From Blasia pusilla (Eukaryota > Marchantiophyta > Marchantiopsida > Blasiales): a stretch of DNA of 64,000 nucleotides. This document shows, piece by piece, positions 22,641 through 33,804 of this stretch. The stretch lies in NCBI GenBank assembly GCA_050084515.1, contig CM114271.1, positions 60,760,001 through 60,824,000 of the forward strand. Direction: 5' to 3'. The first letter of the stretch is position 1, and the number at the start of each line of letters is the position of its first letter. The translations under genes and the position numbers were made by a program. The notes beneath the pieces are model-generated. The model was given only the letters and a program-made list of their open reading frames with translations. It was not told the origin of the DNA and searched no databases.

Positions 22641-25600
22641 GATCGTGCTCGGTGGTCCCGTTGGGGGCGAGGAGCTGGAGTTGCCCGGCGGGGTGGTGGA
22701 GCTGCCCGTGGAGGAGGTAGAGTACCACCACCTAGACGCGCCGAGGGAGATGCCAGGCGTGGCGGGATGGCGCTTTCGATACAACGGCTACAAGAGCGAT
22801 TGCCGCTATGGCATTGAGGTTATCCGATGCGGATCCGTGGCATCGACATCATATGGAGCAGCCAGAGATCGGAGGATCTGGATGGATGTCGGGGTTGCCC
22901 AGATGGAGGCCGCGCGGTTGTGGCGCATGGAGCAGCGACCCGCAGAGTTGGATCCACGAGCGGGAAGCCGATGAAGCAGACTAGGCTTCCTCAATCTTTC
23001 ACGTTGTCGAAGCGATGAGGACCCCATCGATGGGTCCTCATCAAAGTTCTTGGAAGTTGGTAATGTTGTTGGTGTGCAAGCACGGAGGGCAATGGGAGAA
23101 GCGAGTGCCCACGACTCCTATTGTTGATGCTCGGGAGGGGCATGTGTCGAGCATGTTGTTGGGGCGGCCACCGTTGTACCGCACTCCTTTATTTTTGTTT
23201 CGATGTTGTGCGTTGGGAGGTACGCCCGCCGAGGATTTTTCGGCTGGCGCTTCACTATGTGAGCGCGGAGTTGGAGTTCTGCATCACGTTGAGGTGATTG
23301 CGAGAGGAGGTGATGGACCTGCCCTTGAGCGGATGCTCGGGCCGTCCACGTCAATTCATGGCGGCTGCGGTGCTAGGATGGCGGAGATGCCCGCTAGACC
23401 CGCGATAGAGCGTGCCATGGCTTCTCCTGGTGTTGTGTTGCTGGATAACCGAGAGAGGTCTTCCGGTTGGTGAGTCTGGAGGTAGAGCTTTTAGTCCGCG
23501 GCGTGTCTTGTTGGATTCAGGGCGCAACCCTTGATGTTGGGGAAAGCGTCATTGAGGATTGGGCTTGCGAGAGCCGATGTGGAGTGTTGTCCATTTCGGA
23601 TAGACATCCTTGGGTGGAGCGAGTACCACCACGATATATCACCCGCAGAGGTCGTGGTGAGGATTCGCCGGGACATCCTGAGATGAGTCTTAGTGCGCGC
23701 CAAAGCGATAGTGGCGATCTTTGAGTCCTCGACGTCTTGGTTGGTGGAGCGAGTGTTATACCCGATGGGGTTTTCCTGGATTCTTGGGAGGAGTCGGCGT
23801 CCTCTGAGACCAGGGATGGCGTCAAGTGATGGGCGCCTTAGCTCATTACCCGTTCGATTCACAGTGCGATGATCGAGCAACGGCCAGGAGAGATGGCGAC
23901 CTTAGCGGCATTTAGCAAAGTGCCATCACTTGGCCTAGTGATTTGATTGAGGACATGTCCATCCGAGGATACTCCGTTCGACATTTCTATGGAGAGGAGT
24001 GTTATGGTAGCTGCATCATTCCGTGGAGAGAGGTGCCGTTGTGGGGCTCGGCGAGGAGCTTCAACGATTAGCGGATCTTGCGCGCACGTCGGCACCGTGT
24101 GGAAGCGGCGTTTGCACGAGGCGTGGCGGATCGAGGAACCCGAGGTAGCGGGGAGTGCTATGATGAAACCCTTGGATACTACACCCATTGTGTGGTGTAC
24201 CGGAGGAGAGGTATTGAGTGTTAGATCTCTTTGGAGGGATTAGCATCGGGTTATTTCTTTGTTTTGCAGGCGAGGAGTGCGATTACAGCGTGTACTTGTA
24301 TGTGGAGAGTGATGATGTTTGAGGCGCGTCTCACTACGACATGTGGCGCAATTACGCCCTCGTTTTCCCGACTTATTATGCTGCGTCCGCGATCTGAAGT
24401 ACGAGTTCCCTCTGAGGATATTTTGTTGTTGGGGCGCGAGGACTTAGAGCGGGTAGGGACCATTGATTTGGTCATTGCGGTTGGCCATGTCGGGGCCAAT
24501 CGAGTCTTTGACAAAGCGGTGGGTTGGTGACACTCGGTCGAGGTTGTTTTGGGAGATGTTGAGGTCTTACGGTAGTTGCAGGAGCACCGGTCTCGTTCTC
24601 GGCCTACATTCGGAGAATGTGCCGATCTTAGGAGACTCAGTCACGGGTCGTGGCGAGTGCTCATCAGTGCGTGCTGGATCGGCCAGCCGGTGTTCTTGGA
24701 TGCGGCGAGTGTAGGTTCTAGAGCCCATCGCTGCGTCTATGGTGGACCAACTTGGTGCCCCATGCGGTGTTATGGAGGCGTATCACGAGAGTGGGCGCCC
24801 CTCCCTTTGTTAGTGGATTCCATTACGGATCCGGTCGCCGATCGAGCAATGAGGCGCGATGATCGACCACCGCCGGCTTGTGGTCAACATGGTAGGTAAG
24901 CAGCGCATGGCAGCCTTGCCCACGTTTGTGAGCTTTCCGCTTCCTATGCATACAAGGAGGCGGTCCTGGCTTGGTTTGGGATAACCAGGTTCAGCGGTTG
25001 GTGGAGCCAACGCCGGCGAGAGAGAAGCGGCGATGGGATTTCCCACAGGTGACGGCGGTACCATCGAGTGTCGAGGCATCACGGCGCCATGTCTTGGGTC
25101 GGCGATGGACTGAAGCGCTTGACATGGATCCTCGGCTGGGGAGTGGCTAAGCGTCGTATGAGATCGCGACAGATCGGCCGGTTGCGTTGGTGAGCCCCAT
25201 GCCTACCGAGGCGGTGGAGGCAATGGGTGGGGCGAGACCGAGGAGATCTACGCACCAAGGGAGATCGGGAGAGACACCCTTGGACTTCTTGGGATGTTTT
25301 GAAGGTACGCAAGGAGATGCTAGCCACAACATCGGCGTGGTTTTGGCAGCCTTTGCGTTGAGGAGATCGAGTTTGCGGTTGGCTGCAGGAGAGCGGCAGT
25401 GTTGTTGTTCGAGACAGGGGTTGCACCATAGCAACCACCGATACCCGTGGAGAGTCCTACCGTAGTCACGATGGAGACTTGGGAGCCAAATATGGGCCCT
25501 AAGTTGAAAGGAGGAGAGCGGCGCTGAATACATCAATTCCTCGGGAGTTATAGGAGCGCTGCGTTTAGCATGGAGGATTTGGGTACGTTGAAGGGACCGG

Positions 25601-25730
25601 GATCCGCATTGAGTTGTCGAGTGATATGCCGATCTTCCGGCGACCCAGTGTCTGATGATATGGAGAGGGCTCGATTGAGTAGGAGCCAAGACTTGGTCGG
25701 AGCGATACTAGTGGAGATGTCGCATGGGGA
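22641..25730 (+). other. Gypsy internal region, protease and spacer not resolved
   Basis: By position the aspartic protease and the RT N-terminus should lie here. I could not find a convincing D(S/T)G protease motif in any plus frame. Numerous ORFs occur on both strands, none recognised. A small hairpin, GATGAGGACCC / GGGTCCTCATC, lies at 23014-23042. At 3.1 kb this segment is long for a protease alone, so it may contain decayed extra coding sequence. Confidence 0.45.
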
Positions 25731-26960
25731 GTATGCATCCGCCCTTTGTCATGCCCGCCAAGAAGGATGTGCATGGCAAGCTGGGCGGATAGGCGGATGT
25801 GGGGGGATTACCGACCTATCAATTGCGAGGCGAAGTCCGATAGGTATGCCATGCCCACCCCACGAGAGATCTTTAATGCGATTAGTCACGCATAAAGGTC
25901 TTGATTCATTGGATTTCTGAGTGGATACCATCGGCTACCTATGAGATTGGAGGACGAGGCGAGAAAGCGGCATTTTGGGGCATCGATCCTCACGGGAAGG
26001 ATTGTTTGTACCGGTGGCGGTTCTTACCATTTGGGTTAAAAACGCCCGGCTGAGTTTCAGAGGGTCATGGATAGGATCTTGGTTGGTCCGGATTTTGCTA
26101 GGTGTTATATTGATGACATCGTAGTCTTTAGCGCCACGGTTGAAGAGTATGAGCAACATCTAGAGGAGGTGTTTCGGCGATTGCAATTACATGGGCTGAA
26201 GCTACATCCAGGCAAGTGCAAGTTCTTCTCGACCAGATTGAGTACTTGGGTCATCGATATACCAGGGGGCCTTGGTGTTCAGTGAGGCGAAGGTAGAGGC
26301 TATCTCACGCATTCCCGCCCTCTGAGATGTGAGCCGTGTTGGCGCATTCATGGGATTGGCAAACTTCTATCGGCGATCGTCAAGGGATTGATTCGATTGC
26401 GAAGCCCGCTGACCTTGCTCACCAAGGTGGATCACGAGTGGCTTTGGGGGGATGGCGAGGAGCGAGCATTTCAATTGCTCAGGATAGGTTGGCGTCGCAC
26501 CCATCTTGAGGAGACCGATCGGGCGTCCTTTCGATTGCACCTGATTGGAGCATGTTGGGGCTTGGGCGGTGCTCACCCGGCATGATGATGAGGTAGAGAG
26601 TTTGTGGTGGCTTACGCTAGCCGCTCGAACAACGCTGCAGAGGCAAAGTAAATGGCTCGTATGAGGGTGAGTGCTTGGGTGCGGTGTGTGGTGTCGTGCA
26701 TTTCAGGTGTTACTTATTCGGCAACCCCTTTACCATCATCAGCGATCATCAACCCCTGAAGTGGTTGATGGACTCCGACAAGCTTCTGAGGAAGCTTGCG
26801 AGATGGGCTCTGTTGTTGCGGGAGTATGATTTTCAGGTGGTACATAGACTGAACGCTCAACCAGGATGCAGATGGGTTGAGTCGTAACCCATGCCCGAGT
26901 CGGCGAGATCGGGAGCTCGATGGCATGGAGAGATTGATGAGAGTCGGTGCCAAGGATGGC
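25731..26960 (+). pseudogene. Gypsy reverse transcriptase and RNase H
   Basis: Across several frames one reads VVMPAKKDVHGKL and CGDYRPINCEAKSDRYAMP, then FWGIDPHGKDCLYRWRFLPF and GLKN. These are followed by EFQRVMDRIL and the active-site block ARCYIDDIVVFS (26100-26135), then GLKLHPGKCKFF. RNase H follows: GREFVVAYASRSNNAAEAK near 26600, HFRCYLFGNPFTIISDHQPL (26700-26760), KWLMDSDKL and LARWALLLREYDFQVVHR. The YIDD box is intact, but the upstream LD..SGYHQ region is damaged and at least five frame changes or stops occur. RT copies element RNA into DNA and RNase H removes the template. Confidence 0.9.
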
Positions 26961-27239
26961 AGCGTCGGCCTATTTAGGCATGTTGGCTATGGAGAGCGAG
27001 TGTGGAGACCGATGGCGAGATCTAGTGGAGAGTCTTTGGATCCCGAGGCGGTGAGGACACGACAAGTGGCGAGATATTCATGATGATGAAGTAGTCTTAG
27101 AGTACCTTCGTCTTGGCGGCCTTGCGAGCACCATGGATGCTAGAGAGGGATCGGATCCTACAAAGCGGGCCAGGCGGTTCCGTTGGGAGGGACACATGTT
27201 TTGAGGGTTTGGGAGGATGGCGAGTACGCGTAGTGCCGC

Positions 27240-28330
27240 ATCCTTTGAGAGAGCACGACTAGTGCGGCATGCCCACGAGGAGTTGGGTCGCCGGGGTGAA
27301 GCGGACGTATAGCTTGCTCCAAATTCAGTATTGGTGGCGAGGCATGCGGCCCGGCGTTCACGATTTGTTGCCAGGTGCATGGTGTGTGATCGGGTCGAGC
27401 ATCGTTCAATGCTCCGACTCCTGATTGCATCCATTATCGATCATGGGCTTAGGGTATAGATGGAGTTTGGATTTTGCAAGACCTTTGCCCTTGACGGAGC
27501 GTCACGGTCGTTATGTGTTGGTGATGGTGAGCACTTCTCGAAGTGGATCGAGTTGGTTGCATTGCGACAAAGCAAGTGAGGAGTAGCTTATGCCTTCCTT
27601 GACAGAGTGTTGAGTCATTATGGCGCACCGGTGAGGTGTTGAGACCAGTGCCGAGTTTCGCGGTGAGTTCAGGCCTTGTGTGATCGGCGATCGACCACCG
27701 CCACGACCGCGAGATCATCGAGGCGGATGGATTAGCGGAGAGAGTTGTGCGAGCAGTGAAGAGGGTTTACGCAAGTATGGCTTGAAGAGAGGTCACCTAG
27801 GAGATTGGGACCTCGGTTGCCATGGTTGGCGATGGGATCTGATTCAGAGCGAGGCATCCTTAGCGTCTTTTTCATCGTACTTGCTACTTTATGGCGAGAG
27901 CCAGATTTACTGCGGCCATTCGTCGAGATCTTTGGTGAGTCTGAACCTTGATGACCCGGATGTATGGGTGCGAGCATATTCTCGAGGGCTGAGTTATTTC
28001 GAGAGTGATGCCCATGGCGTTCGAGAACTTAGCGATTACAAAGATCGGGATACGTTGGTATCGACTATTCGAGGTGGTGGTTATCGACCAACTATCCGGA
28101 GGTTTCATCGGGAGATTATGTCTATTTGCGTGAGCGGCACCAGCGGCGTTGGATGTGCTGCAGGCGCACTATCCGGAGAGAGTGCGTGACATTTTGCCAT
28201 CGGGTGTTCTCTTCTTTGGAGGGACGCGATGGTATGGTATGGAAGGACCATGTGCGTAATTGTGCGCCATGTCACCTTCCTAACATTGATGGTACAGTAG
28301 AGCCGAGCTTAGTAGTAGTTCTTGCAGGCT
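27240..28330 (+). pseudogene. Gypsy integrase
   Basis: The zinc-binding N-terminus survives as VRHAHEELG (near 27260) and CMVCDRV (near 27380). WSLDFARPLPLTERHGRYVL near 27460 keeps the first catalytic Asp, followed by HFSKWIELVALRQSK. The second Asp motif before EFRGEF (near 27655) is lost through small deletions. EADGLAER (near 27720) keeps the Glu, then GLRKYGLKRGHLGDWDL. After a further conserved tract (IRGGGYRPTIRRF) comes EGRDGMVWKDHVRNCAPCHL, leading into the PHD-type segment. Integrase joins element DNA to the chromosome. Multiple indels disable it. Confidence 0.85.
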
Positions 28331-28335
28331 TGCGT

Positions 28336-28468
28336 TGTATGTTGTGTGGTTCTGCCCGTGGTGCGCCACGATGCTAGTCTGTGATGGGTGTTGAGAGGAT
28401 GGCATATGGCATGTTTGGCGCCACCTCTCACTAGGGTTCCTCAGGGACGATGGATGTGTCCCAGATGT
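28336..28468 (+). pseudogene. PHD-finger coding segment at the gypsy integrase C-terminus
   Basis: All eight zinc ligands of a C4HC3 PHD finger can be read in order. Cys codons lie at 28336 and 28345 (CMLCGS), Cys at 28380 and 28389 (CDGC), His at 28403 and Cys at 28412 (GWHMAC), and Cys at 28457 and 28466 (RWMCPRC). The diagnostic Trp two residues before the seventh ligand is at 28451. Spacing is about CX2C-X11-CX2C-X4-HX2C-X14-CX2C, a textbook PHD pattern. Two frameshifts split it over three frames. PHD fingers read histone H3 tails, and some gypsy clades carry a chromodomain at this position instead. A role in targeting insertion is an inference. Confidence 0.75.
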
Positions 28469-28654
28469 ACATAGAGAAGGTAGTTCTACATTCCGACTTG
28501 TGTCTATGACATGGATGACAAGGAGGCGACTAACAATGGGGCCACATGAGCACCCGGCCTTCTTGCTCTTAGCGTTCAGAGATGTATGTCATGGTAGGTA
28601 GGGATAGATGGCTATCTGGAGTTAGAGGACCTAACTACCAGCTAGGGGCGATTG

Positions 28655-28776
28655 GAGATATTTTGGTTCTTCTTGTCTCGTTGTTTGGATGCCATGAGTT
28701 AGCATGGGATCATGCGTGTTTGTGTGTGTGTTGGTGACAGTGATGTATGTTGTGTAGCGATGTGTATGCGCACGAC
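28655..28776 (+). repeat. 122-bp direct repeat, copy 1 (inside the gypsy 3' end)
   Basis: Runs from GAGATATTTTGGTTCTTC to GTATGCGCACGAC, ending just before the 3' LTR. The second copy at 29296-29418 differs by only a few bases (for example TTGGTGACAGTG versus TTCGGTGACAGCG). The distal end resembles, in reverse, 3855-3897. Confidence 0.93.
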
Positions 28777-28782
28777 GACGGT

Positions 28783-29292
28783 TATCACGTCTTTTAGGAT
28801 AGATCGGTGGGATCTAATAGAGCGCCTTCATGAGTAGTGGAGGACATGCCCAGATGGGTCGAGGGTGACTGCTGAGGCCCTTGAAACCTGAGATAGCAGG
28901 TTTCCCCTTCGTTCGGCTCATTTGGAGCCATATTGAGAACTTACTATTTTAGGTAAGTACCATTTTGAGTATATGATCGACTTACTATTTTTGGTAAGTG
29001 GCCCTTGACCTCCTACATCAGGTCAAGAGCCAAGGAGGTGACTTGGGAGAATAGGTTACCATGGAGAGAGCTTGGGAGAGGAAAGGGGTATACCTTAAGA
29101 AGAGAGAGCTTGAGAGCTCATTTCTCTTTGTTGAACCTCTTGGCATGAGGCGGCGGAGCTATGGTACCTTGCCTTGTGAGTGTAACCCAAGCCTCTCATT
29201 AGGAGAGTGGGTTTGGTTTGACATGAGAGAGAGTGCACACCTTTGAGAGCTATGGTGTGAGATGGTGGAGAGAGAGATTGGATCTTACTTTA
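28783..29292 (+). repeat. 3' LTR, truncated to its first 510 bp
   Basis: Aligns from the LTR start (here TATCACGTC instead of TGTCACGTC) to LTR position about 510. There GATCTTACTTTA breaks off and the second copy of the 122-bp repeat begins. The remaining 370 bp of LTR, including the end needed for integration, are absent. Confidence 0.9.
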
Positions 29293-29295
29293 TTT

Positions 29296-29418
29296 GAGAT
29301 ATTTTGGTTCTTCTTGTCTCGTTGTTTGGATGCCATGAGTTAGCATGGGATCATGCGTGTTTGTGTGTGTGTTCGGTGACAGCGATGTATGTTGTGTAGC
29401 GATGTGTATGCGCACGAC
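29296..29418 (+). repeat. 122-bp direct repeat, copy 2
   Basis: Near-identical to 28655-28776 but located beyond the truncated LTR. It runs straight into minus-strand copia RNase H sequence at 29419. Its presence on both sides of the LTR is far too long for a normal 4-6 bp target-site duplication. Confidence 0.93.
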
Positions 29419-30120
29419 AAGTTGTCCTAGCATGATATACTTGGTTTTTAGTAAATTTTATAGCACTCTGACTAGTATCACAATACAAGATAAATTCATC
29501 CTGCAACAAACCAAGTTCAACTATGAGTTCCCGTAGCCAAATAACATCCTTAGCTTCCTCTAATGCAGCCATATATTAAGCCTCCGAGGTAGATAGTGCT
29601 ACAAAGGCTTGTAGTGCCCAACTAGCTGGTCCACCCACCAACATGTACAAAAAACTTGTGGTGGACCTCCTTTTGTCCAAATCTCCTATCATATGAGAAT
29701 CCAAATAACCAAGTAGAGCTCCAACTCCATCAACTCTACCATCAAAGACAATGCCCATGTCCATGGTCCCTTTCAAGTAATGAAGAATCCACTTCAATGC
29801 TTCCCAATGTTGCTTCCCTTGGTTTGACATAAACTTGCTAACCACACTTACAACATAGAAGATATCTTGTTGAGTGCATGTCATTACATACATCCAACTT
29901 CCAACCAAGAGTGCGGTTGGAAGTAGGAAACCTCCAACAATGCTCTCCTTTCACCTTAAGTAACAAGATAATCAACTGAAGAGAGTCTAAAATGACTACC
30001 TAAAGAACTGCTCCATGCCCAACCGTTCAAGAACCTTCTCAAGATACTTTCTCTCACACAAAACATACGTGGTTTACTTCCCGTGTGAAAGCTTCATCCA
30101 TCCACAATCAAACACTCTAA
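29419..30120 (-). pseudogene. Ty1/copia reverse transcriptase / RNase H fragment
   Basis: Reading from 30120 downwards, a damaged stretch gives KYLEKVLERLGMEQF. The connection and RNase H domains follow: MVGSWMYVMTCTQQDIFYVV, then KQHWEALKWILHYLKGTMD, RSTTSFLYMLVGGPASWALQ and ALSTSEA. A TAA (29576-29578) interrupts the usual Glu of the TEAEY motif. MAALEEAKDVIWLREL and NQVYHAR close it. It stops abruptly at the 122-bp repeat, so only the C-terminal part of the polyprotein is present. It differs in sequence from the copia remains at 2136-3069 and is probably another family. Confidence 0.85.
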
Positions 30121-32230
30121 GGTTACTTTACTAAAATTTTCATACATTGTACATAGCAAGGTCTCCAAGACTCACTCTCAAGCTTAAATCCGTGCGCTTG
30201 GGATGAAAAAGAACCCTAACATGGCTCCATTCAAATAACCATGAAACTAGTGTGTGTACCCATCCCTCCCCCAACGTGCAGGGCGTTCATAGACAGAAGG
30301 GACCTTCATGTTGTCACTATTGTAATAGAATTATAGACATATAGGCAACAAAAGGAGGCAATTCAAAGCACAAAAGTGGAACTCAAAGAAGAAAGAACAT
30401 GAGGGCCATACACAAGTTAGGGACAAAGAAAGAGGGTAGGCTCCTAAGATGGATGGGACCTCTCTTTTAAGTCTATGGACATTGAAAATCATGGAGGATC
30501 CCATGATCTCAATAAATTTCACCCTTTCTATTTTTAACCCTTGCTTAAAATTTTCTACTTGGAAACTTAATTTTCATCTTTTTCAAAAAAAAAAACCTTA
30601 AATTTCTAACTTTGGGCTTGAGCACAAGCTCTAGAGTCTAGGCATTATGCTTTGGGTGTATAAGCTTTGAAAGCCAATTGTTGAGCATCTATTGAATGGG
30701 TGCCAAATGTTACCGTCCTTTATGCACTCCCTTCTATGCCTTTCCGTTTATCCATTCCTTGTTGTAGTAAGCCCCAACCCCCCTCCCCCCAAAATGCCCA
30801 TTAAGCTTCTTAAAAAAAAATTTATTAAAATTTCTTCTTCCCTTATATGTAAATCTTGTCTTCATTAAATTAAAAAAAACCATCCCTTCCTTTTTTTAGA
30901 AAGTAAAACAACCATATGTAGTTCATGCTCTTTGAATGTCCATTAAGTGAAAAATCTCTGCCTCGTCCTTCCTTTGTTAATGTGTCCATTTTCTTCGCTT
31001 GAGAAATGGGTAGTCCATTTTCTTCAATTGCGCTCTTACATTGTAGAAAATGAGTATCCATCGCTTTGCAAGATGCCCAAAACACCAGGCTCTTGTGGGG
31101 GACTCATGCTAATGGGATTGCCACTATTAGATGCCCTCTTGTTAGCAATCACGTTTCTTTAGTTGTCGCCAAAATTGTTCATGGGGTCTATGAGGTTAGA
31201 TTTTACGAGGTTCATCCTCCTTTCTTCGCCTCTCTCCAAATGTGACCTTGATGTTCCCTGACTCTGAGAGTCCCCACTCATTTTACTTCCTATGGATTCT
31301 CGCATTTTCTTTTACTCATCTCTTGTAAGATGCGCTTCCTTCTTAAATCCCCTCCTAATTAGGAAAATCTCTTGTTATACATGCATCAATCCATAGAAAT
31401 ATGGGTGCTTTATATCTCTTTGAAAGGATTTATTTTGAAGCCATTCATCTCATGATAAGTGTCATGCAATGAGGTGACCATCACCAAGTGGCACCTGTTG
31501 TTAATAGAGTAGATTATCGTCATGTGTGACATTAACTCTTAAGATTTTGTATTTTTCCTCTCAAATATGTTGAGGAACTTAATTATCAATCATGCATGTT
31601 GGTAATGTTACCATATATGACATATGGTGGGTTCACTCAATGGAGTTACTTTTTCAAGTCGAGCGAGTGAGTTTCAATTGCATATGTCGGTGATGTTAGT
31701 TCACGAGTGGTTCGCTTTTTTCGGAATGGAGTTGAGTAGGTCAACCTCCATTGCGTGTCTTTTCATTTGTTACTTGGTGGTGAAGTGAAATGGAAGTGAA
31801 GTCCCCTTTACTTTGAACGTGGTTGAGTAAGTCAGTGAGGTAGCCATCGTTTCCAAGTTTTGGAAGGTTAAATCGTGGGTGTTTCCTTTTTCCCTTTCCC
31901 ACCCGGTTGAATAGTTCAATGCGTCTTGCATGGGTCAAGCTGTTTTCAACGTTGGTGACCTTAAATATCATCAAGGTTCCCTTTTTCTTTTTTATCCATT
32001 TGCATTGCATGTCTCAACCAGCACATGGTGAGCTGCACTTTTTGTTCCTCGTTTTTTCTACTGGGGTACTTTGCACAGGAATCATGCCACCCAAAATTCC
32101 GAATAAAATTTTCTTCTACTCCTATCGTATACATGGCACTTTTGACTTTTTGTATCGATTTAATCTTATCCTCGTACCTTTTTCAATAACTTACTGGTCT
32201 GCAACAAAAACGACTTTGCTTGACAAAATT
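30121..32230. other. AT-rich gene-less sequence
   Basis: Low-complexity tracts (poly-A, C-rich runs near 30780) and short ORFs only. Nothing recognised. Confidence 0.6.
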
Positions 32231-33740
32231 TTATTTTCAGTCGACGTTATTAGCTCACCGGAGATGGATTATCCACGGCGCGTTTCTACGGGATTGAAAC
32301 GCTCCAAAGTTCCGAAGGGCCTATAGGCACTAGAGGCCGACTCAAACGGCAACTGCAACGGGCCTCATACCACTTATGGTATCGGAACTTGCGTGCCTAA
32401 AAACCTGTCCGAGCACTGCAGCCCAGGTTCCGTGATCGCACACTCAAACACAAACGATGACGCAATCCAAAAGCTGCCACCATGCGATGCGCCGCCCTCG
32501 TTCTTCCGTGCGATCTTGGAAGGCTCTCTTTAGAGGAGCTCTGCGCTGCGCCGTTAGTCGCCCCAACGGTTCTCAGAGCGCCGGTCTGGCCATGAAGGAC
32601 GGATCGTCGACTTGGTGATCTTGGCGCCCTACTTCCGAAATCCGCAGCTACGAACAGGACGAAGCGGGTTCTCTGTAGAGGTGGCCGTTGAAATCGAAAT
32701 CTCCGAGTCTCCAACGTACCTGAAAACTTCGGGCGATTCTCGGGAAGATAAGAATTGTCGCACACATTTGAAAAATACGGCGACGTTGTGCCTGTGGGAG
32801 CTGGCTGGCCCCGTTTACTTTTTGCTGGCTTCCAGACGGGGAAGAAAAGAAAAGCTCCCCCGACGCCGAGGATTCACGGCTTCGAACTTCGAAGTGACAG
32901 TGTTTCGCATTCACGTGCATGGAACCACCAGTCTGCAGGTTGACTTGATAAGCGCAGTAGTCATTGGTCACCGTCTCGTTTGTACATCCCGGTGGATGCG
33001 AATCGAGCGGGACCGATTACGGCACGAGGAAACATTCCCCAAATGGAACGCCCTGCCCTGCGAAGGTCGATCTGCTGACTGCTGCGCCTGTTTCCAGATC
33101 TACCATCTATTATCACGGCGTGCGACTGTCGGGACTCGGGAGTTCCGTGTACGTTACCGCAGCTAGTCCGCCGGTCCAGCGCTGCGGACGTCATCGTGAA
33201 ACTGCGGACTGAACCGCGTAGCTGCGATCAATCACCGCAATACTGCGCGCATACTCGGCGAAGGAAGATATCGTGTCGAGTGCTCCGTTCGATTCCATAT
33301 CGGACGGTCTTCATGCTTACCATGGCTGTGACAACTGCACAGCTGTGACTATCAAAGTACGATCCGATGGACCGCATCCAGCGCGCTATCAGTATTGGTA
33401 GGCAGTGGTTGGTACAGCGGATACATGTCAGAACTATCTACGCGACATGTGTAAATAATAATACGTACGTGTACTAGAATAGGGTACATGTTGGACGTCA
33501 GGGACTCAGGGTCCCTGTTCAGTCTGTTCCGGTTCGTCCGGTTTGTCTGTTGCAAGGCTATGGCGGCTCAGAATTAGGACACAAGAAGTTTGTGTTTGGG
33601 TACTTGAGGCTTAGCTCTTTTTGGGGGGTACTTGAGGCTTGTCGGAGCTTTGGGTGCGTGTTTTGGAACTTCTGGGTCCAGAATAAACGATGTGAAGAAG
33701 CACATCGACTATTCTACAGATGGACTCGTGGATAATCGAA

Positions 33741-33804
33741 GTCAGCGGCCTCGCTGACTCACTGAACTTTTCCAGTTCAGTCTAATAAGCTGAAATCGTT
33801 ATTA
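33741..33804. repeat. Three consecutive small hairpins
   Basis: GTCAGCG/CGCTGAC (33741-33758), ACTGAAC/GTTCAGT (33761-33781) and TAATAA/TTATTA (33783-33804) follow each other with 1-2 nt spacers. Confidence 0.6.

Larger units (their letters stand above)
19179..29292 (+). mobile_element. Ty3/gypsy LTR retrotransposon with PHD-type C-terminus, defective
   Basis: A complete 5' LTR (19179-20058), a leader, gag, RT, RNase H, integrase and a PHD-finger segment occur in gypsy order on the plus strand. They are followed by the first 510 bp of a 3' LTR (28783-29292). Every open frame is interrupted by stops and indels, so the copy cannot encode a working polyprotein. The LTRs share roughly 96% identity over the overlap by eye. 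The 3' LTR has lost its initial TG (TA) and its last 370 bp. GC and CpG content is much higher than in flanking DNA. The element is of the same family as the LTR at 1-877. Confidence 0.9.

Noticed and set aside
21123-25774. Many minus-strand ORFs inside the gypsy element
   Set aside because: They mirror the GC-rich plus-strand gag-pol and show no motifs of their own.
32377-32395. Primer-binding-site-like TATGGTATCGGAAC
   Set aside because: No LTR end precedes it and no element follows.
32612-33166. 184-codon plus-strand ORF
   Set aside because: No recognisable domain, and opposite-strand ORFs of similar length overlap it, as expected by chance in CpG-rich DNA.
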